A DNA stretch of 64,000 nucleotides from Serpentinimonas maccroryi (GTDB lineage Bacteria > Pseudomonadota > Gammaproteobacteria > Burkholderiales > Burkholderiaceae_C): assembly GCF_000828915.1 (NCBI RefSeq), contig NZ_AP014569.1:744001-808000 (forward strand). The letters are read 5' to 3'. Made by a program: the position numbers and the translations under genes. The first letter of the stretch is position 1; each line of letters begins with the position of its first letter. Positions 30,019-42,006 of the stretch are shown here, one piece after another. The notes under the pieces are model-generated. The model did not search any database. It was not told the DNA's origin and was given only the letters and a program-made list of their open reading frames with translations.

Positions 30019-31667
30019 ACGGTGCCCAAGCCTTGCTCAAATCCCTGGTCGATGCCGGGATCGACACCTGTTTCACCAACCCCGGCACCTCGGAGATGCA
30101 CTTCGTCGCCGCGCTCGACCGCGCGCCGCAGATGCGCGCCGTGCTCACCTTGTTTGAGGGCGTGGCCACCGGCGCCGCCGACGGCTACGCGCGCATGGCC
30201 GACAAACCCGCCGCCACCTTGCTGCATCTGGGTTGCGGTTTGGGCAATGGGCTGGCCAACCTGCACAACGCCCGCAAGGCGCGGGTGCCACTGCTCAACA
30301 TCGTCGGCGACCACGCCCGCAGCCACGTGCAGCACGACGCGCCCCTGCAGTCGGACATCGAAACCGTGGCGCGCAACGCCTCGGCTTGGGTGCGCACCTC
30401 AGCCAGCACCCAAGCGCTGTGCCACGACGCCACCGAGGCGCTGGCCGCCTGCATCGGCCCGCCGGGTGCCGTGGCCACCCTGATCCTGCCCGCCGATGTG
30501 TCGTGGAGCGAAGGCGCGCAGCCGCAGGCCTTGGCCCCCGCTGCCGCACCACCTTTGGCCAGCACCGCCAGCCTCGAGCGCTTGGCCCGCGTGCTGCAAG
30601 CCCCGGGGCGCAAGGCGCTGCTGCTCGGCGGGCGCGCGCTGCGCCAACCGGCCCTGCTGGCGGCGGCGCGCTTGGCCGCACACACCGGGGTGGAGCTGTT
30701 TGCCGAAACCTTCCCAACCCGCCTGCAGCGTGGGGCCGGCCTGCCCGCAATCGAGCGCATCGCCTACTTGGCCGAACTGGCCTCGGTGCAATTGCGCGGG
30801 CTCGCGCATTTGATTTTGATCGACGCCAAAGAGCCGGTCTCGTTCTTCGCCTACCCCGGCCAAGCCAGCCGCTTGGTGCCCGATGGCTGCACCGTGCACA
30901 CCCTGTGCAGCGCCGAGCAAGACGTGGCCGCCAGCCTAGAGCAACTGGTGCACACCGCAGGCGCCGCGCAAGCCACGCCCGCCCTGCAGCCAGCCCAGCG
31001 CCCCGCGCGCCCGAGCGGCAAGTTCAACGCCGACAAGGTCTGCAAAGCGCTTGGGCACCTGCTGCCCGAGCGCGCCATCGTCGTCGATGAAGCGCAAACC
31101 TCCGGTCTGCTGCTGCCGCTCTACACCGCTGGGGCGCCGGCGCACGACCTGCTGACCCTCACCGGCGGCGCGATCGGGCAGGGCCTGCCGTGCGCCGTGG
31201 GTGCGGCGCTGGCCTGCCCGGACCGGCCGGTGATGGCGCTCCACGGCGACGGCTCAGCCATGTACACCCTGCAAGCGCTCTGGACCATGGCGCGCGAGCA
31301 GCTGCATGTGATCAACATCGTTTTCAACAACCGCAGCTATGCGATTTTGAACATGGAGCTGCAGCGCGTCGGGGCCGAGGCCGGCGGCAGCGTCGCGCAG
31401 CAGCAGTTCGACCTGAGCCAGCCGGCGCTGGATTTCGTGGCGCTGGGGCAAGGCATGGGCGTGCCCTCGCGCCGCGCCAGCAGCACCGAGGATTTTCTGG
31501 CTGCCCTCGAACACGCCTTGGCCACACCGGGCCCGCACCTGATCGAAGCCGTGGTGCCGCGCTCGGTCAGCGGTTTGAAGCTGCGCCTGTTGCCCTATCT
31601 GCTGCGCTCGCTGCGCCACTTGCCGCGGCCGCTGGCGCTTGGCGTCAAGCGGGCCGTGGCGCCCTAA
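30015..31667 (+). CDS. Thiamine-diphosphate enzyme, acetolactate synthase-like
   Basis: A 550-residue ThDP-dependent enzyme related to the large subunit of acetolactate synthase and to benzoylformate decarboxylase. The catalytic Glu is in TLFEGVATGAADGYAR, and the ThDP/Mg motif is GDGSAMYTLQALWT...IVFNN. No small regulatory subunit gene follows, so it is probably not the biosynthetic IlvB. It is coupled to the FAD enzyme upstream. Substrate unknown; a 2-keto acid is likely. Confidence 0.8.
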   Translation: MNGAQALLKSLVDAGIDTCFTNPGTSEMHFVAALDRAPQMRAVLTLFEGVATGAADGYARMADKPAATLLHLGCGLGNGLANLHNARKARVPLLNIVGDHARSHVQHDAPLQSDIETVARNASAWVRTSASTQALCHDATEALAACIGPPGAVATLILPADVSWSEGAQPQALAPAAAPPLASTASLERLARVLQAPGRKALLLGGRALRQPALLAAARLAAHTGVELFAETFPTRLQRGAGLPAIERIAYLAELASVQLRGLAHLILIDAKEPVSFFAYPGQASRLVPDGCTVHTLCSAEQDVAASLEQLVHTAGAAQATPALQPAQRPARPSGKFNADKVCKALGHLLPERAIVVDEAQTSGLLLPLYTAGAPAHDLLTLTGGAIGQGLPCAVGAALACPDRPVMALHGDGSAMYTLQALWTMAREQLHVINIVFNNRSYAILNMELQRVGAEAGGSVAQQQFDLSQPALDFVALGQGMGVPSRRASSTEDFLAALEHALATPGPHLIEAVVPRSVSGLKLRLLPYLLRSLRHLPRPLALGVKRAVAP

Positions 31668-31683
31668 GCAGCCCGATCGCCCA

Positions 31684-34653
<2,970 letters not shown>

Positions 34654-34727
34654 CGCAGGCGGGTCTGGGGGAATGGGGCGGCGCGGGGTGGGGCGGGATG
34701 GGTTGGAGCGGCGGTGCGGTGCGGCGT

Positions 34728-35093
34728 TTACTGGGTCAGCTGGCTGTAGGCGGCTTCGTCGAGCAGGGCGTCGAGCTCGGCCGGTTGGCTCAGGCGCAGC
34801 TTGAAAAACCAGCCTGCGCCCAGCGGGTCGGTGTTGGCCAGCGCCGGGTCGGCGCGCAGCGCTTCGTTGACTTCGAGCACGGTGCCGCTCACCGGCATGT
34901 AGAGGTCGGCGGCGGCCTTGACCGATTCGACCACGCCAGCGACCGCTTTTTGTTCCAGCTGCGCGCCGACTTCGGGCAGTTCCACAAACACCACATCGCC
35001 CAGCGCGTCTTGGGCGTGGGCGGTGATGCCGACGGTGGCGCAGTCGCCATCGAGGCGCAGCCATTCGTGATCGGGGGTGAACTTAAGGCTCAT
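34728..35093 (-). CDS. gcvH: Glycine cleavage system H protein
   Basis: A 121-residue lipoyl carrier that shuttles the aminomethyl group between P, T and L proteins. The lipoylated residue is Lys59 in [26 protein letters not shown] at the N-terminus is typical. It lies between gcvT and gcvP on the same strand. Confidence 0.96.
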   Translation of the reverse strand: MSLKFTPDHEWLRLDGDCATVGITAHAQDALGDVVFVELPEVGAQLEQKAVAGVVESVKAAADLYMPVSGTVLEVNEALRADPALANTDPLGAGWFFKLRLSQPAELDALLDEAAYSQLTQ

Positions 35094-35176
35094 GACAGGG
35101 TTTCCTTGCAGCTAAGGGGTGGAGTTTTGGGTCGCGCAGACCCGGGTGGGGGGCGTACGAAATTTCGGCGGCGATT

Positions 35177-36406
35177 TCAGCCGCGATGGTAGCGCGTGGG
35201 CACGAAGGGCAGGGCGCTGACCGTCATCGGCACGGTTTTGCCGCGCACCACGGCGTGCAGCTGGCTGCCCAAGGCGGCGTATTCGGGCGGCACGTAGCCC
35301 ATGGCAATCGGCTGGTTCAGGCTCGGGCTCAGCAGCCCGCTGCTCACTTGTCCGATGGTTTGGCCGCTGGCAGCATCCAGCAGGGGCGCGGGTTCGCGCA
35401 CCGGCACGCGCTCGCTGGCCCGCAGCGCCACGCGCCGTCGAACCAGCGGCTGGCGGCCTTCGAGCTCGGCCAGCACGCGCTCGGCGCCGGCAAAGCCGCC
35501 GGCAAAGCCGCCGGCACGCGCGCCGCCGCTGCGCCGCACTTTCTGGATCGCCCAGCCCAGCGCCGCTTCGGCCGGGGTGGTGCCGGCATCGATGTCTTGC
35601 CCATACAGGCACAGCCCGGCTTCGAGGCGCAGCGAATTGCGCGCCCCCAAGCCCGCCGGCTGCACTTCGGGTTGCGCCAGCAGCGCGCGCGCAAAGGCGT
35701 CGGCAGCGGCTGCGGGCAGCGAGATCTCAAAGCCGTCTTCGCCGGTGTAGCCGCTGCGCGTGGCGTAGAGCGCGTGGCCCTGCCAAGGCAGCGCCGCGCC
35801 TTGCATGAACACCATCTTTTCAATCCCCGGCAGCAGCCGCTGCAAGGCCGTGGCGGCCAGTGGGCCCTGCAGCGCCAGCAGCGCTTGCTCGGGCAGGGCG
35901 TCGATGGCGCAGCGCTGGCCTAGGCGCGCTTGCAGGTAGGCCAGATCGGCGGCCTTGCAGGCCCCGTTGAGCACCAGCCACAGGTGGTCGCCGCGGTTGA
36001 CGAACATCAGGTCGTCGAGGATGCCGCCGTCGTCGGCCAGCAGCAGGCCGTAGCGTTGCTGGTTCAGCCCGAGGCCGAGCACGTCCATCGGCAGCAGCGT
36101 TTCGAGCGCAGCCGCCGCGTCGGGGCCGCTCAGGCGCACCTGCCCCATGTGCGAGACGTCGAACAGGCTGGCGCTGGCGCGGGTGTGCAGGTGCTCGGCC
36201 AGCAGCCCGAGGCCGTTGCCCTGGTACTGCACCGGCAGCTCGTAGCCGGCAAAGGGCACCAAGCGCGCACTCAGCTCTTGGTGCAGCGCGTGCAGGGGCG
36301 TGCGCTGCAGGGCGGGGGCTGAAGGGGCAGCCGCAGTGGGGGTGCCATGGGGGGTCGAAGCAGCCAAAGCGGATGGGGTGCTTGGGGTGGATTGGGGTGC
36401 GCTCAT
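35177..36406 (-). CDS. gcvT: Aminomethyltransferase, glycine cleavage T protein
   Basis: A 409-residue folate-dependent enzyme releasing ammonia and forming methylene-THF. LFDVSHMGQVRLSG, the YGLLLADDGGILDDLMF region, SGYTGEDGFEISLP and SLRLEAGLCLYGQDID are all visible. A 35-residue Ala/Pro/Thr-rich leader precedes the domain. Near residue 308 a 12-bp tandem duplication adds four residues (AGGFAGGFAGAE where relatives have one GGF unit). First gene of the gcv operon; no glycine riboswitch motif was found upstream. Confidence 0.93.
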   Translation of the reverse strand: MSAPQSTPSTPSALAASTPHGTPTAAAPSAPALQRTPLHALHQELSARLVPFAGYELPVQYQGNGLGLLAEHLHTRASASLFDVSHMGQVRLSGPDAAAALETLLPMDVLGLGLNQQRYGLLLADDGGILDDLMFVNRGDHLWLVLNGACKAADLAYLQARLGQRCAIDALPEQALLALQGPLAATALQRLLPGIEKMVFMQGAALPWQGHALYATRSGYTGEDGFEISLPAAAADAFARALLAQPEVQPAGLGARNSLRLEAGLCLYGQDIDAGTTPAEAALGWAIQKVRRSGGARAGGFAGGFAGAERVLAELEGRQPLVRRRVALRASERVPVREPAPLLDAASGQTIGQVSSGLLSPSLNQPIAMGYVPPEYAALGSQLHAVVRGKTVPMTVSALPFVPTRYHRG

Positions 36407-36493
36407 GGCGCATGACTGTAGCGCAGAAAGCAGTCGCAGCCAGCGCAGGCGTCTGGTAGGTGCAATGAGCCTACGAAACAACCAGCGGGCAAT

Positions 36494-36530
36494 AAAAACG
36501 GGCCACCGTCCGGATGGAGGGGCCCGCAGA
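36494..36530 (-). terminator. Terminator downstream of the small HhH-like gene
   Basis: On the minus strand, CGGGCC pairs with GGCCCG around a loop and is followed by GTTTTTATT. It separates the small gene at 36547-36762 from the gcvT operon. Confidence 0.75.
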
Positions 36531-36546
36531 CGCTGCACCCAGCCTC

Positions 36547-36762
36547 TTAATCTTCGAGGTCGTCGGCCTCGTCGACGATGGCTTGTGCCGCGAGAAAGTA
36601 CTTGTTGGTGGCCAGATCGCGCACGGTCTTGATGCCAAAAGCCGCTTTGAGCTTTTCCGCGTCGGCGGCCGAAACGCCATACAAGGCATCGACCGGGGCT
36701 TCGGCCACTTCGGATACGGGCAGGCCGTGGTAGGCCTTGTCCAAAACTTTAGAGAAATCCAT
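36547..36762 (-). CDS. Small conserved-type protein with HhH-like fold
   Basis: A 71-residue acidic protein. The central part (VDALYGVSAADAEKLKAAFGIKTVRDLATN) reads like a helix-hairpin-helix / SAM-like unit, often found in proteins that touch nucleic acids or other proteins. It stands alone with its own terminator. Function unknown. Confidence 0.65.
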   Translation of the reverse strand: MDFSKVLDKAYHGLPVSEVAEAPVDALYGVSAADAEKLKAAFGIKTVRDLATNKYFLAAQAIVDEADDLED

Positions 36763-36917
36763 GTTGACTCCTGAGGGTTGAAGAAAAACGGCGACGGCTT
36801 GATACTGAGCACCCGGCTCTGGTTCCCTGCTAGGCAGCGGGGGCCCAAAAACGTGGCCACCATCTACTCTACCCTAACACAGAATTTTGAAGCCCTTGCG
36901 AGGGGCCTCAGGGGGCC

Positions 36918-38606
36918 TTACATGCCCGCGTAATTCGGTCCGCCGCCGCCCTCAGGCGTGACCCAGACGATGTTTTGCGTCGGGTCTTTGATATCACAGG
37001 TTTTGCAGTGCACGCAGTTCTGGGCGTTGATCTGCAGGCGCTCGCCGCCGCCATCGGCCGCAACGAACTCGTACACCCCGGCTGGGCAGTAGCGTTGCTC
37101 GGGTCCGGCGTAGCGCGCCAGATTGATCTGCACGGGCACGGCGGCGTCGCGCAGCGTCAGGTGCGCTGGCTGGTGCTCGTTGTGGTTGGTGTTGCTCACA
37201 AAGACGCTGGAGAGGCGGTCGAAAGTGAGCTTGCCGTCGGGTTTGGGGTAGTCGATGCGCGCACACTCGGCCGCCGGGCGCAGCAAGCTGTGGTCGGGGG
37301 CGTGGCGGTGCACCGTCCACGGGGGGCGCTTGAGGCCGATTTTGGGCAGCAGCCAGTGCTCGATGCCGGTCATGAGCGCACCCACGGTGTTGCCTTTTTT
37401 GAACCACGATTTGAAGTTGCGCGCCTGGTCCAGCTCTTCGTGGAGCCAGCTTTGCTCAAACGCGGCCGGGTAGGCGCTCAGTTCGTCGCCACTGCGGCCG
37501 GCTTGCACCGCCTCAAAGGCGGCCTCGGCGCACAGCATGCCGCTTTTGATGGCCGCGTGACTGCCCTTGATGCGCGCGGCGTTCAGGTAGCCGGCTTCGC
37601 AGCCCACCAGCGCGCCGCCGGGGAATACGGTTTTGGGCAGACTCAGCAGGCCGCCGGCGGTGATGGCGCGCGCGCCGTAGCCGATGCGCTTGCCGCCCTG
37701 AATGTGGGCGCAGATGCTGGGGTGGGTTTTCCAGCGCTGCATCTCTTCAAACGGGCTCAACCAAGGGTTGGCGTAATCGAGCCCGACCACGAAGCCCAGC
37801 GTGACCCGGTTGCCCTCGAGGTGGTACAAAAAGCCGCCGCCGTAGGTGCGGGCATCCAGCGGCCAGCCGGCGGTGTGCACCACCAGGCCCGGTTTGGCCT
37901 GCTCAGGCGGGATTTCCCACAGTTCTTTGATGCCGATGCCGTAGGCTTGCGGGTCTTTGCCTGCATCCAGCGCAAAGCGCTCGATCAACTGCTTGCCCAA
38001 GTGGCCGCGCGCACCCTCGGCAAAGACGGTGTATTTGGCGTGCAACTCCATGCCCAGTTGGAAGTCGGGCCCCGGTTGCCCGTCTTTGCCCAACCCCAGG
38101 TGGCCGGTGGCCACGCCCTTGACCGCGCCGGATTCGGTGTACAGCAGCTCGGCCGCAGCAAAGCCGGGAAAAATCTCCACGCCCAGCGCTTCGGCCTGCT
38201 CGCCCAGCCACTTGCACACCGCCCCAAGGCTGATCACGTAGCAGCCGTGGTTGTGAAAATTGCGCGGCACCAGCCAGTCCGGGGTGCGGGTGGCCGATTT
38301 TTCTTTCAAAAACAGCACGTCGTCGCCGCTCACGCTCTGGTGCAAGGGCGCCCCGCGCTCTTTCCAGTCGGGCAGCAGCTCGCTCAGGGCACGCGGGTCC
38401 ATGACCGCGCCCGACAAAATATGCGCCCCGGGTTCGGAGCCCTTTTCCAGCACGCAGACGCTCAACTCGGCCCCTTTTTCGGCCGCCAATTGCTTGAGGC
38501 GGATGGCGCAAGCCAACCCGGCCGGGCCGCCGCCGACCACGACCACGTCGTATTCCATGGCCTCGCGTGGGCCGTGTTGTTCCAATAGCGATGCAGGGGT
38601 TTTCAT
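36918..38606 (-). CDS. Electron transfer flavoprotein-ubiquinone oxidoreductase
   Basis: A 562-residue inner-membrane-associated enzyme that passes electrons from ETF (fed by acyl-CoA and other dehydrogenases) to ubiquinone. The FAD motif VVVGGGPAGLACAIRLKQLA is at the N-terminus. The 4Fe-4S ligands lie in ERYCPAGVYEF and NCVHCKTCDIKDPTQNI at the C-terminus. Full length. It would serve gcdH encoded at 57391-58584. Confidence 0.95.
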   Translation of the reverse strand: MKTPASLLEQHGPREAMEYDVVVVGGGPAGLACAIRLKQLAAEKGAELSVCVLEKGSEPGAHILSGAVMDPRALSELLPDWKERGAPLHQSVSGDDVLFLKEKSATRTPDWLVPRNFHNHGCYVISLGAVCKWLGEQAEALGVEIFPGFAAAELLYTESGAVKGVATGHLGLGKDGQPGPDFQLGMELHAKYTVFAEGARGHLGKQLIERFALDAGKDPQAYGIGIKELWEIPPEQAKPGLVVHTAGWPLDARTYGGGFLYHLEGNRVTLGFVVGLDYANPWLSPFEEMQRWKTHPSICAHIQGGKRIGYGARAITAGGLLSLPKTVFPGGALVGCEAGYLNAARIKGSHAAIKSGMLCAEAAFEAVQAGRSGDELSAYPAAFEQSWLHEELDQARNFKSWFKKGNTVGALMTGIEHWLLPKIGLKRPPWTVHRHAPDHSLLRPAAECARIDYPKPDGKLTFDRLSSVFVSNTNHNEHQPAHLTLRDAAVPVQINLARYAGPEQRYCPAGVYEFVAADGGGERLQINAQNCVHCKTCDIKDPTQNIVWVTPEGGGGPNYAGM

Positions 38607-38766
38607 GCGGAGTGGTGGTGATTGAAAGCGGCACAGGCGCGTGCCTAAACTTACGGCAAACTGTCAGATTCGAGGGTGCGCCATTGTAGGCGGCGCGCGG
38701 CCTGCATGGCCGTCGTTTGCGCGACTCAGGGGTCGCTGGCGCGGGTAAACCCTGATTTTTGGGCAT

Positions 38767-38793
38767 AAAAAAACCGCCACATCTGAGTGGCGG
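38767..38793 (-). terminator. Terminator of the cytochrome c peroxidase gene
   Basis: On the minus strand: CCGCCAC / GTGGCGG stem with a 6-nt loop followed by seven T residues, about 80 bp after the peroxidase stop codon. Confidence 0.88.
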
Positions 38794-38870
38794 TGTGTGA
38801 GTTGCCGGTGTTGACACCCAAAGCCAAGCCGCGCACACCCCTAAGCTGGGGTGCGCAGCGGCAGGGCAAA

Positions 38871-40046
38871 TTAGCGGTCGCGGGCGAAAGGACGGGGCCG
38901 CGGGGTGGCGTCGCTCGAAGGCGGCAGATGCGGCAGGGTGATGCGCGGCTGCTCACCGGTGAGGGTTTTGAGGAAGGCGACGATGTCGGCGTTTTCGCGC
39001 TCGGTAAAGCGCCGGCCCAGTTGCAACCGGCCCATCACATCAACCGCTTGGGTCAGGGTGTCGGCACCGCCGTCGTGGAAGTAGGGGTAGGTCATGTCCA
39101 CGTTGCGCAGCGTTGGCACCTTGAAGTTGAAGCGGTCGGCGTCCTTGCCGGTGACGGCGGCGCGCCCGATCACGGTGGCCCCGGCACGGCTGTGGTAGGG
39201 CTCGACCACACCCATTTTCTGGAACGCATTGCCGCCCAAGTTGGGGCCGTTGTGGCAGGCGACACAGCCGACTTCGTTGAACAGGCGGTAGCCGTTGAGT
39301 TCGTTGGCGTTGAGCGCCGTGGTGTTGCCCAGCAGCCACTGGTCAAAGCGCGAGTTTGGCGTCATCAGGGTGGTCTGGAATTCGGCCAGCACAGCCGTGA
39401 CCATGTCCATGGTGATGCCCTCTTGGCCAAAGACCAAACGGAACTCGCGCACATACTCCGGAATGGACTCCAGCACGCCGATGGCGAGCTCGTGCGTGAA
39501 CGCCATTTCACCCGGGTTGGCGATCGGGCCGCCGGCCTGTTCGCGCAGGGTGGCGGCGCGCCCGTCCCAGAACTGGGCCAAGTTGAGCGCCGAGTTGAAC
39601 ACGGTGGGTGAGTTGATCGGGCCTTCTTGCCAGCGGTCACCCACCGAGGTGCGCAGATGGTCGGCGCCACCACGCATGACGTTGTGGCAGGAGTTGCACG
39701 AAATGAAGCCCGATTTGGACAGGCGCGGTTCGAAGAACAGCTTTTTGCCCAGTTCCACCTTGCCCAAGTTGACATTGGGTGCGGGCCGGATGGGGGCATA
39801 GAGGTGTTTGAACGGATCGGCCGCCGCTGAGGGTGCGGGCGGGATGGGCGGCACGGTGGCGCGCGCTGGTGCGGCTTGGGCGGCGCGTGCCGGGGTGGCT
39901 GGGGCCGCCGCGCGCGCCGGAGCAGTTGCCCCACCCGCGCCCGTGGTGGCAGAAGCGACGCGCACCGGCGCCTGGGTGTTGGATGAAGCGGCGGCGTAAC
40001 CGCTCGCGGCCAGCGCGACGGCAGCGGCAATAAGCTGAATCTTCAT
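38871..40046 (-). CDS. Di-haem cytochrome c peroxidase (MauG/CcpA family)
   Basis: A 391-residue periplasmic protein that reduces hydrogen peroxide with electrons from cytochrome c. A signal peptide (MKIQLIAAAVALAASGYAAAS) is followed by an Ala-rich linker of about 50 residues. Two haem motifs follow, SCNSCH and GCVACH, and YPYFHDGGADTLTQAVDVM near the C-terminus is typical of the family. An FNR-type box lies upstream, in keeping with oxygen-limited expression of such peroxidases in other Proteobacteria. Confidence 0.92.
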   Translation of the reverse strand: MKIQLIAAAVALAASGYAAASSNTQAPVRVASATTGAGGATAPARAAAPATPARAAQAAPARATVPPIPPAPSAAADPFKHLYAPIRPAPNVNLGKVELGKKLFFEPRLSKSGFISCNSCHNVMRGGADHLRTSVGDRWQEGPINSPTVFNSALNLAQFWDGRAATLREQAGGPIANPGEMAFTHELAIGVLESIPEYVREFRLVFGQEGITMDMVTAVLAEFQTTLMTPNSRFDQWLLGNTTALNANELNGYRLFNEVGCVACHNGPNLGGNAFQKMGVVEPYHSRAGATVIGRAAVTGKDADRFNFKVPTLRNVDMTYPYFHDGGADTLTQAVDVMGRLQLGRRFTERENADIVAFLKTLTGEQPRITLPHLPPSSDATPRPRPFARDR

Positions 40047-40078
40047 GGTTCGGGCTCCTAAAAGTTACGTAAACTGAC

Positions 40079-40127
40079 AGGAGACAGATTAAGCCCTATG
40101 CGACTTAAGGTTTTTGACGCAGATCAA
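40079..40127 (-). promoter_or_regulatory. FNR-type box and promoter of the peroxidase gene
   Basis: The 14-mer TTGACGCAGATCAA (40114-40127) matches the FNR/Anr pattern TTGAY-N4-RTCAA. On the minus strand a -10-like TAATCT (40091-40086) puts the predicted start near 40079, so that the box centre falls at about -41.5, the class II activator position. The peroxidase ATG is 33 nt further on, with AGGAG before it. Confidence 0.6.
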
Positions 40128-40263
40128 AGTTGTAAGCGGTTGTTTCAGTCGGCGCCCAGATGTGTGGGTGGAAAAACCCACTTGAGGTGCTCAGACAGAA
40201 GCCAGCGCTTGAACGGGCTTTCTCGTCTGGCTGTCTAGGTGGGCTGTCTAGTCGGTGACGTTC

Positions 40264-40269
40264 TACAAT
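40264..40269 (+). promoter_or_regulatory. Probable -10 box of surE, near-leaderless start
   Basis: TACAAT lies only 8 bp before the surE ATG (40278). A transcript started at the usual distance would begin within one or two bases of the start codon, and no Shine-Dalgarno is visible. A leaderless surE message is possible. No convincing -35 box is seen. Confidence 0.4.
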
Positions 40270-40277
40270 CGAGCGCA

Positions 40278-41126
40278 ATGAAGATTCTTCTGTCCAACGA
40301 CGACGGCTACCAAGCAGCGGGCATCGTGGCTTTGTACGAGGCCCTGTGCGAGGTTGCCAGCGTCGAGGTGGTGGCGCCAGAGCACAACAACAGCGCCAAA
40401 TCCAACGCGCTCACGCTGCATTCCCCGCTCTACATCCACCGGGCGCCGAACGGCTTTCGCTACGTCAACGGCACCCCGGCCGATTGCGTGCACATCGCCC
40501 TGACCGGCTTGCTGGGTTACACGCCCGACCTGGTGGTCTCGGGCATCAACAACGGCGCCAACATGGGCGACGACACGATCTACTCCGGCACCGTGGGCGC
40601 GGCCATGGAGGGCTACCTGTTTGGTGTGCCAGCGATCGCCTTTTCGCAGACCGAAAAGGGCTGGCGCCACCTCGACGCCGCAGCCGCCAAGGCGCAAGAA
40701 CTGGTGCGGCAGCTGCTGCCTTCGTTGCAGCCGCAGTCTGGCGCGCAGCACCCCGCCGAGCCCTGGTTGCTCAACGTCAACGTGCCGTGCCTGCCTTTGG
40801 GCGAACTGCGCGGCTTCAAGGTGGCGCGGCTGGGGCGGCGCCACGCGGCCGAGCGCGTGATCACCCAAATGAACCCGCGCGGCGACACCATGTACTGGAT
40901 CGGCAGCGCCGGCCCGGCCAAGGACGACGCCGAAGGCACCGATTTCCATGCCACCGAGCACGGCTTTGTCACCGTCACGCCGCTGCAGATCGACCTCACC
41001 GACCATGCCCGCTTGGCCTACTGGGGCCAGTCGGTGGCGCAGTGGTCGCGCGCGCACCCGCGCACAGCCGCAGCACAGCCGCCAGATGGGCCCAAACCTC
41101 TTGGTACGGAGCCGGCGCAGCCATGA
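40278..41126 (+). CDS. surE: 5'/3'-nucleotidase SurE
   Basis: A 282-residue metal-dependent nucleotidase. The motif [21 protein letters not shown] opens the protein, with [24 protein letters not shown] in the centre. A Pro/Ala-rich C-terminal tail of about 25 residues extends beyond the usual domain. First gene of surE-pcm-nlpD, overlapping pcm by four bases. Confidence 0.93.
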   Translation: MKILLSNDDGYQAAGIVALYEALCEVASVEVVAPEHNNSAKSNALTLHSPLYIHRAPNGFRYVNGTPADCVHIALTGLLGYTPDLVVSGINNGANMGDDTIYSGTVGAAMEGYLFGVPAIAFSQTEKGWRHLDAAAAKAQELVRQLLPSLQPQSGAQHPAEPWLLNVNVPCLPLGELRGFKVARLGRRHAAERVITQMNPRGDTMYWIGSAGPAKDDAEGTDFHATEHGFVTVTPLQIDLTDHARLAYWGQSVAQWSRAHPRTAAAQPPDGPKPLGTEPAQP

Positions 41127-41971
41127 ACCGCTCCAAAGCCGGTGGCGCTGGCCCGGCTTCGGGCGCTGCGGCGCGCCCAGCCACGCGCCCGGCTTTTCCG
41201 GCGCAGATTCCGGGCCTGACGTCCCAGCCTGCGGCCCGCAGCGCTGCGGGCGCACAGGTGGCCAAGTCTGGCAGCGCGGGCAAGTACGGCGCCACGCCTG
41301 CCGCTGCACCAGCCCCTCAAGGTGGCGGGCTCGATTCGGAAGCGGTGCGGCTGGCGCTGGTGCGCCGCTTGGTGGCGCAAGGTTTGCAGCACCCGGCAGT
41401 GGAGCGTGCCATGGCCACCGTGCCGCGGCACCGTTTCGTCGATAGCGCGCTGGCTTCGCAGGCCTACGAAGACATCAGTCTACCGATCGGCTTGGGGCAG
41501 ACGATCTCGCAGCCCACCATCGTGGCGCGCATGCTGGAGCTGCTGTGCACCGGTCGACCGCTGCCGCTGGGGCGGGTGCTGGAAGTGGGCACCGGCTGCG
41601 GCTACCAAGCGGCGCTGCTGAGCCTGTTGTGCCACGAGGTGTACAGCATCGAGCGCCTGCGCGGCCTGCACGAGCGCGCGCGCGAGAACCTGCGCGAACT
41701 GCGCTTGCCCAACCTGCACCTGCTGTTGGGTGACGGCATGGCTGGGTATCCGGCTGGGGCGCCCTATGCGGGCATCGTCGCCGCTGCCGCTGGGCCCGAG
41801 TTGCCCGGCGCTTGGCTCGAGCAGCTGGCCATCGGTGGCCGCTTGGTGGCGCCCACGGAACTCAGCCCCGGCCAGCAACATCTGGTGCTGATCGAGCGCA
41901 CGGCACAGGGCTTGAGCCGGCAGGTGCTCGATGCGGTGCGCTTTGTCCCCCTAAAATCGGGTTTGGGCTGA
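41123..41971 (+). CDS. pcm: Protein-L-isoaspartate O-methyltransferase
   Basis: A 282-residue SAM-dependent enzyme that starts repair of isoaspartyl residues in aged proteins. The SAM motif [18 protein letters not shown] and the upstream [16 protein letters not shown] are diagnostic. An N-terminal extension of about 65 Ala/Gly/Pro-rich residues precedes the domain, longer than usual. Coupled to surE. Confidence 0.92.
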   Translation: MNRSKAGGAGPASGAAARPATRPAFPAQIPGLTSQPAARSAAGAQVAKSGSAGKYGATPAAAPAPQGGGLDSEAVRLALVRRLVAQGLQHPAVERAMATVPRHRFVDSALASQAYEDISLPIGLGQTISQPTIVARMLELLCTGRPLPLGRVLEVGTGCGYQAALLSLLCHEVYSIERLRGLHERARENLRELRLPNLHLLLGDGMAGYPAGAPYAGIVAAAAGPELPGAWLEQLAIGGRLVAPTELSPGQQHLVLIERTAQGLSRQVLDAVRFVPLKSGLG

Positions 41972-42006
41972 TGAGCGCATCGGCCCGATTGGGCTTTTGA
42001 TGAGGT

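Noticed and set aside
30015-31667. Biosynthetic acetolactate synthase (ilvB)
   Set aside because: No ilvN or ilvC neighbours, and the partner gene is a flavoprotein of another class.
36407-36546. A glycine riboswitch before gcvT
   Set aside because: The conserved glycine aptamer motifs are not present; the stretch holds only the terminator of the small upstream gene.
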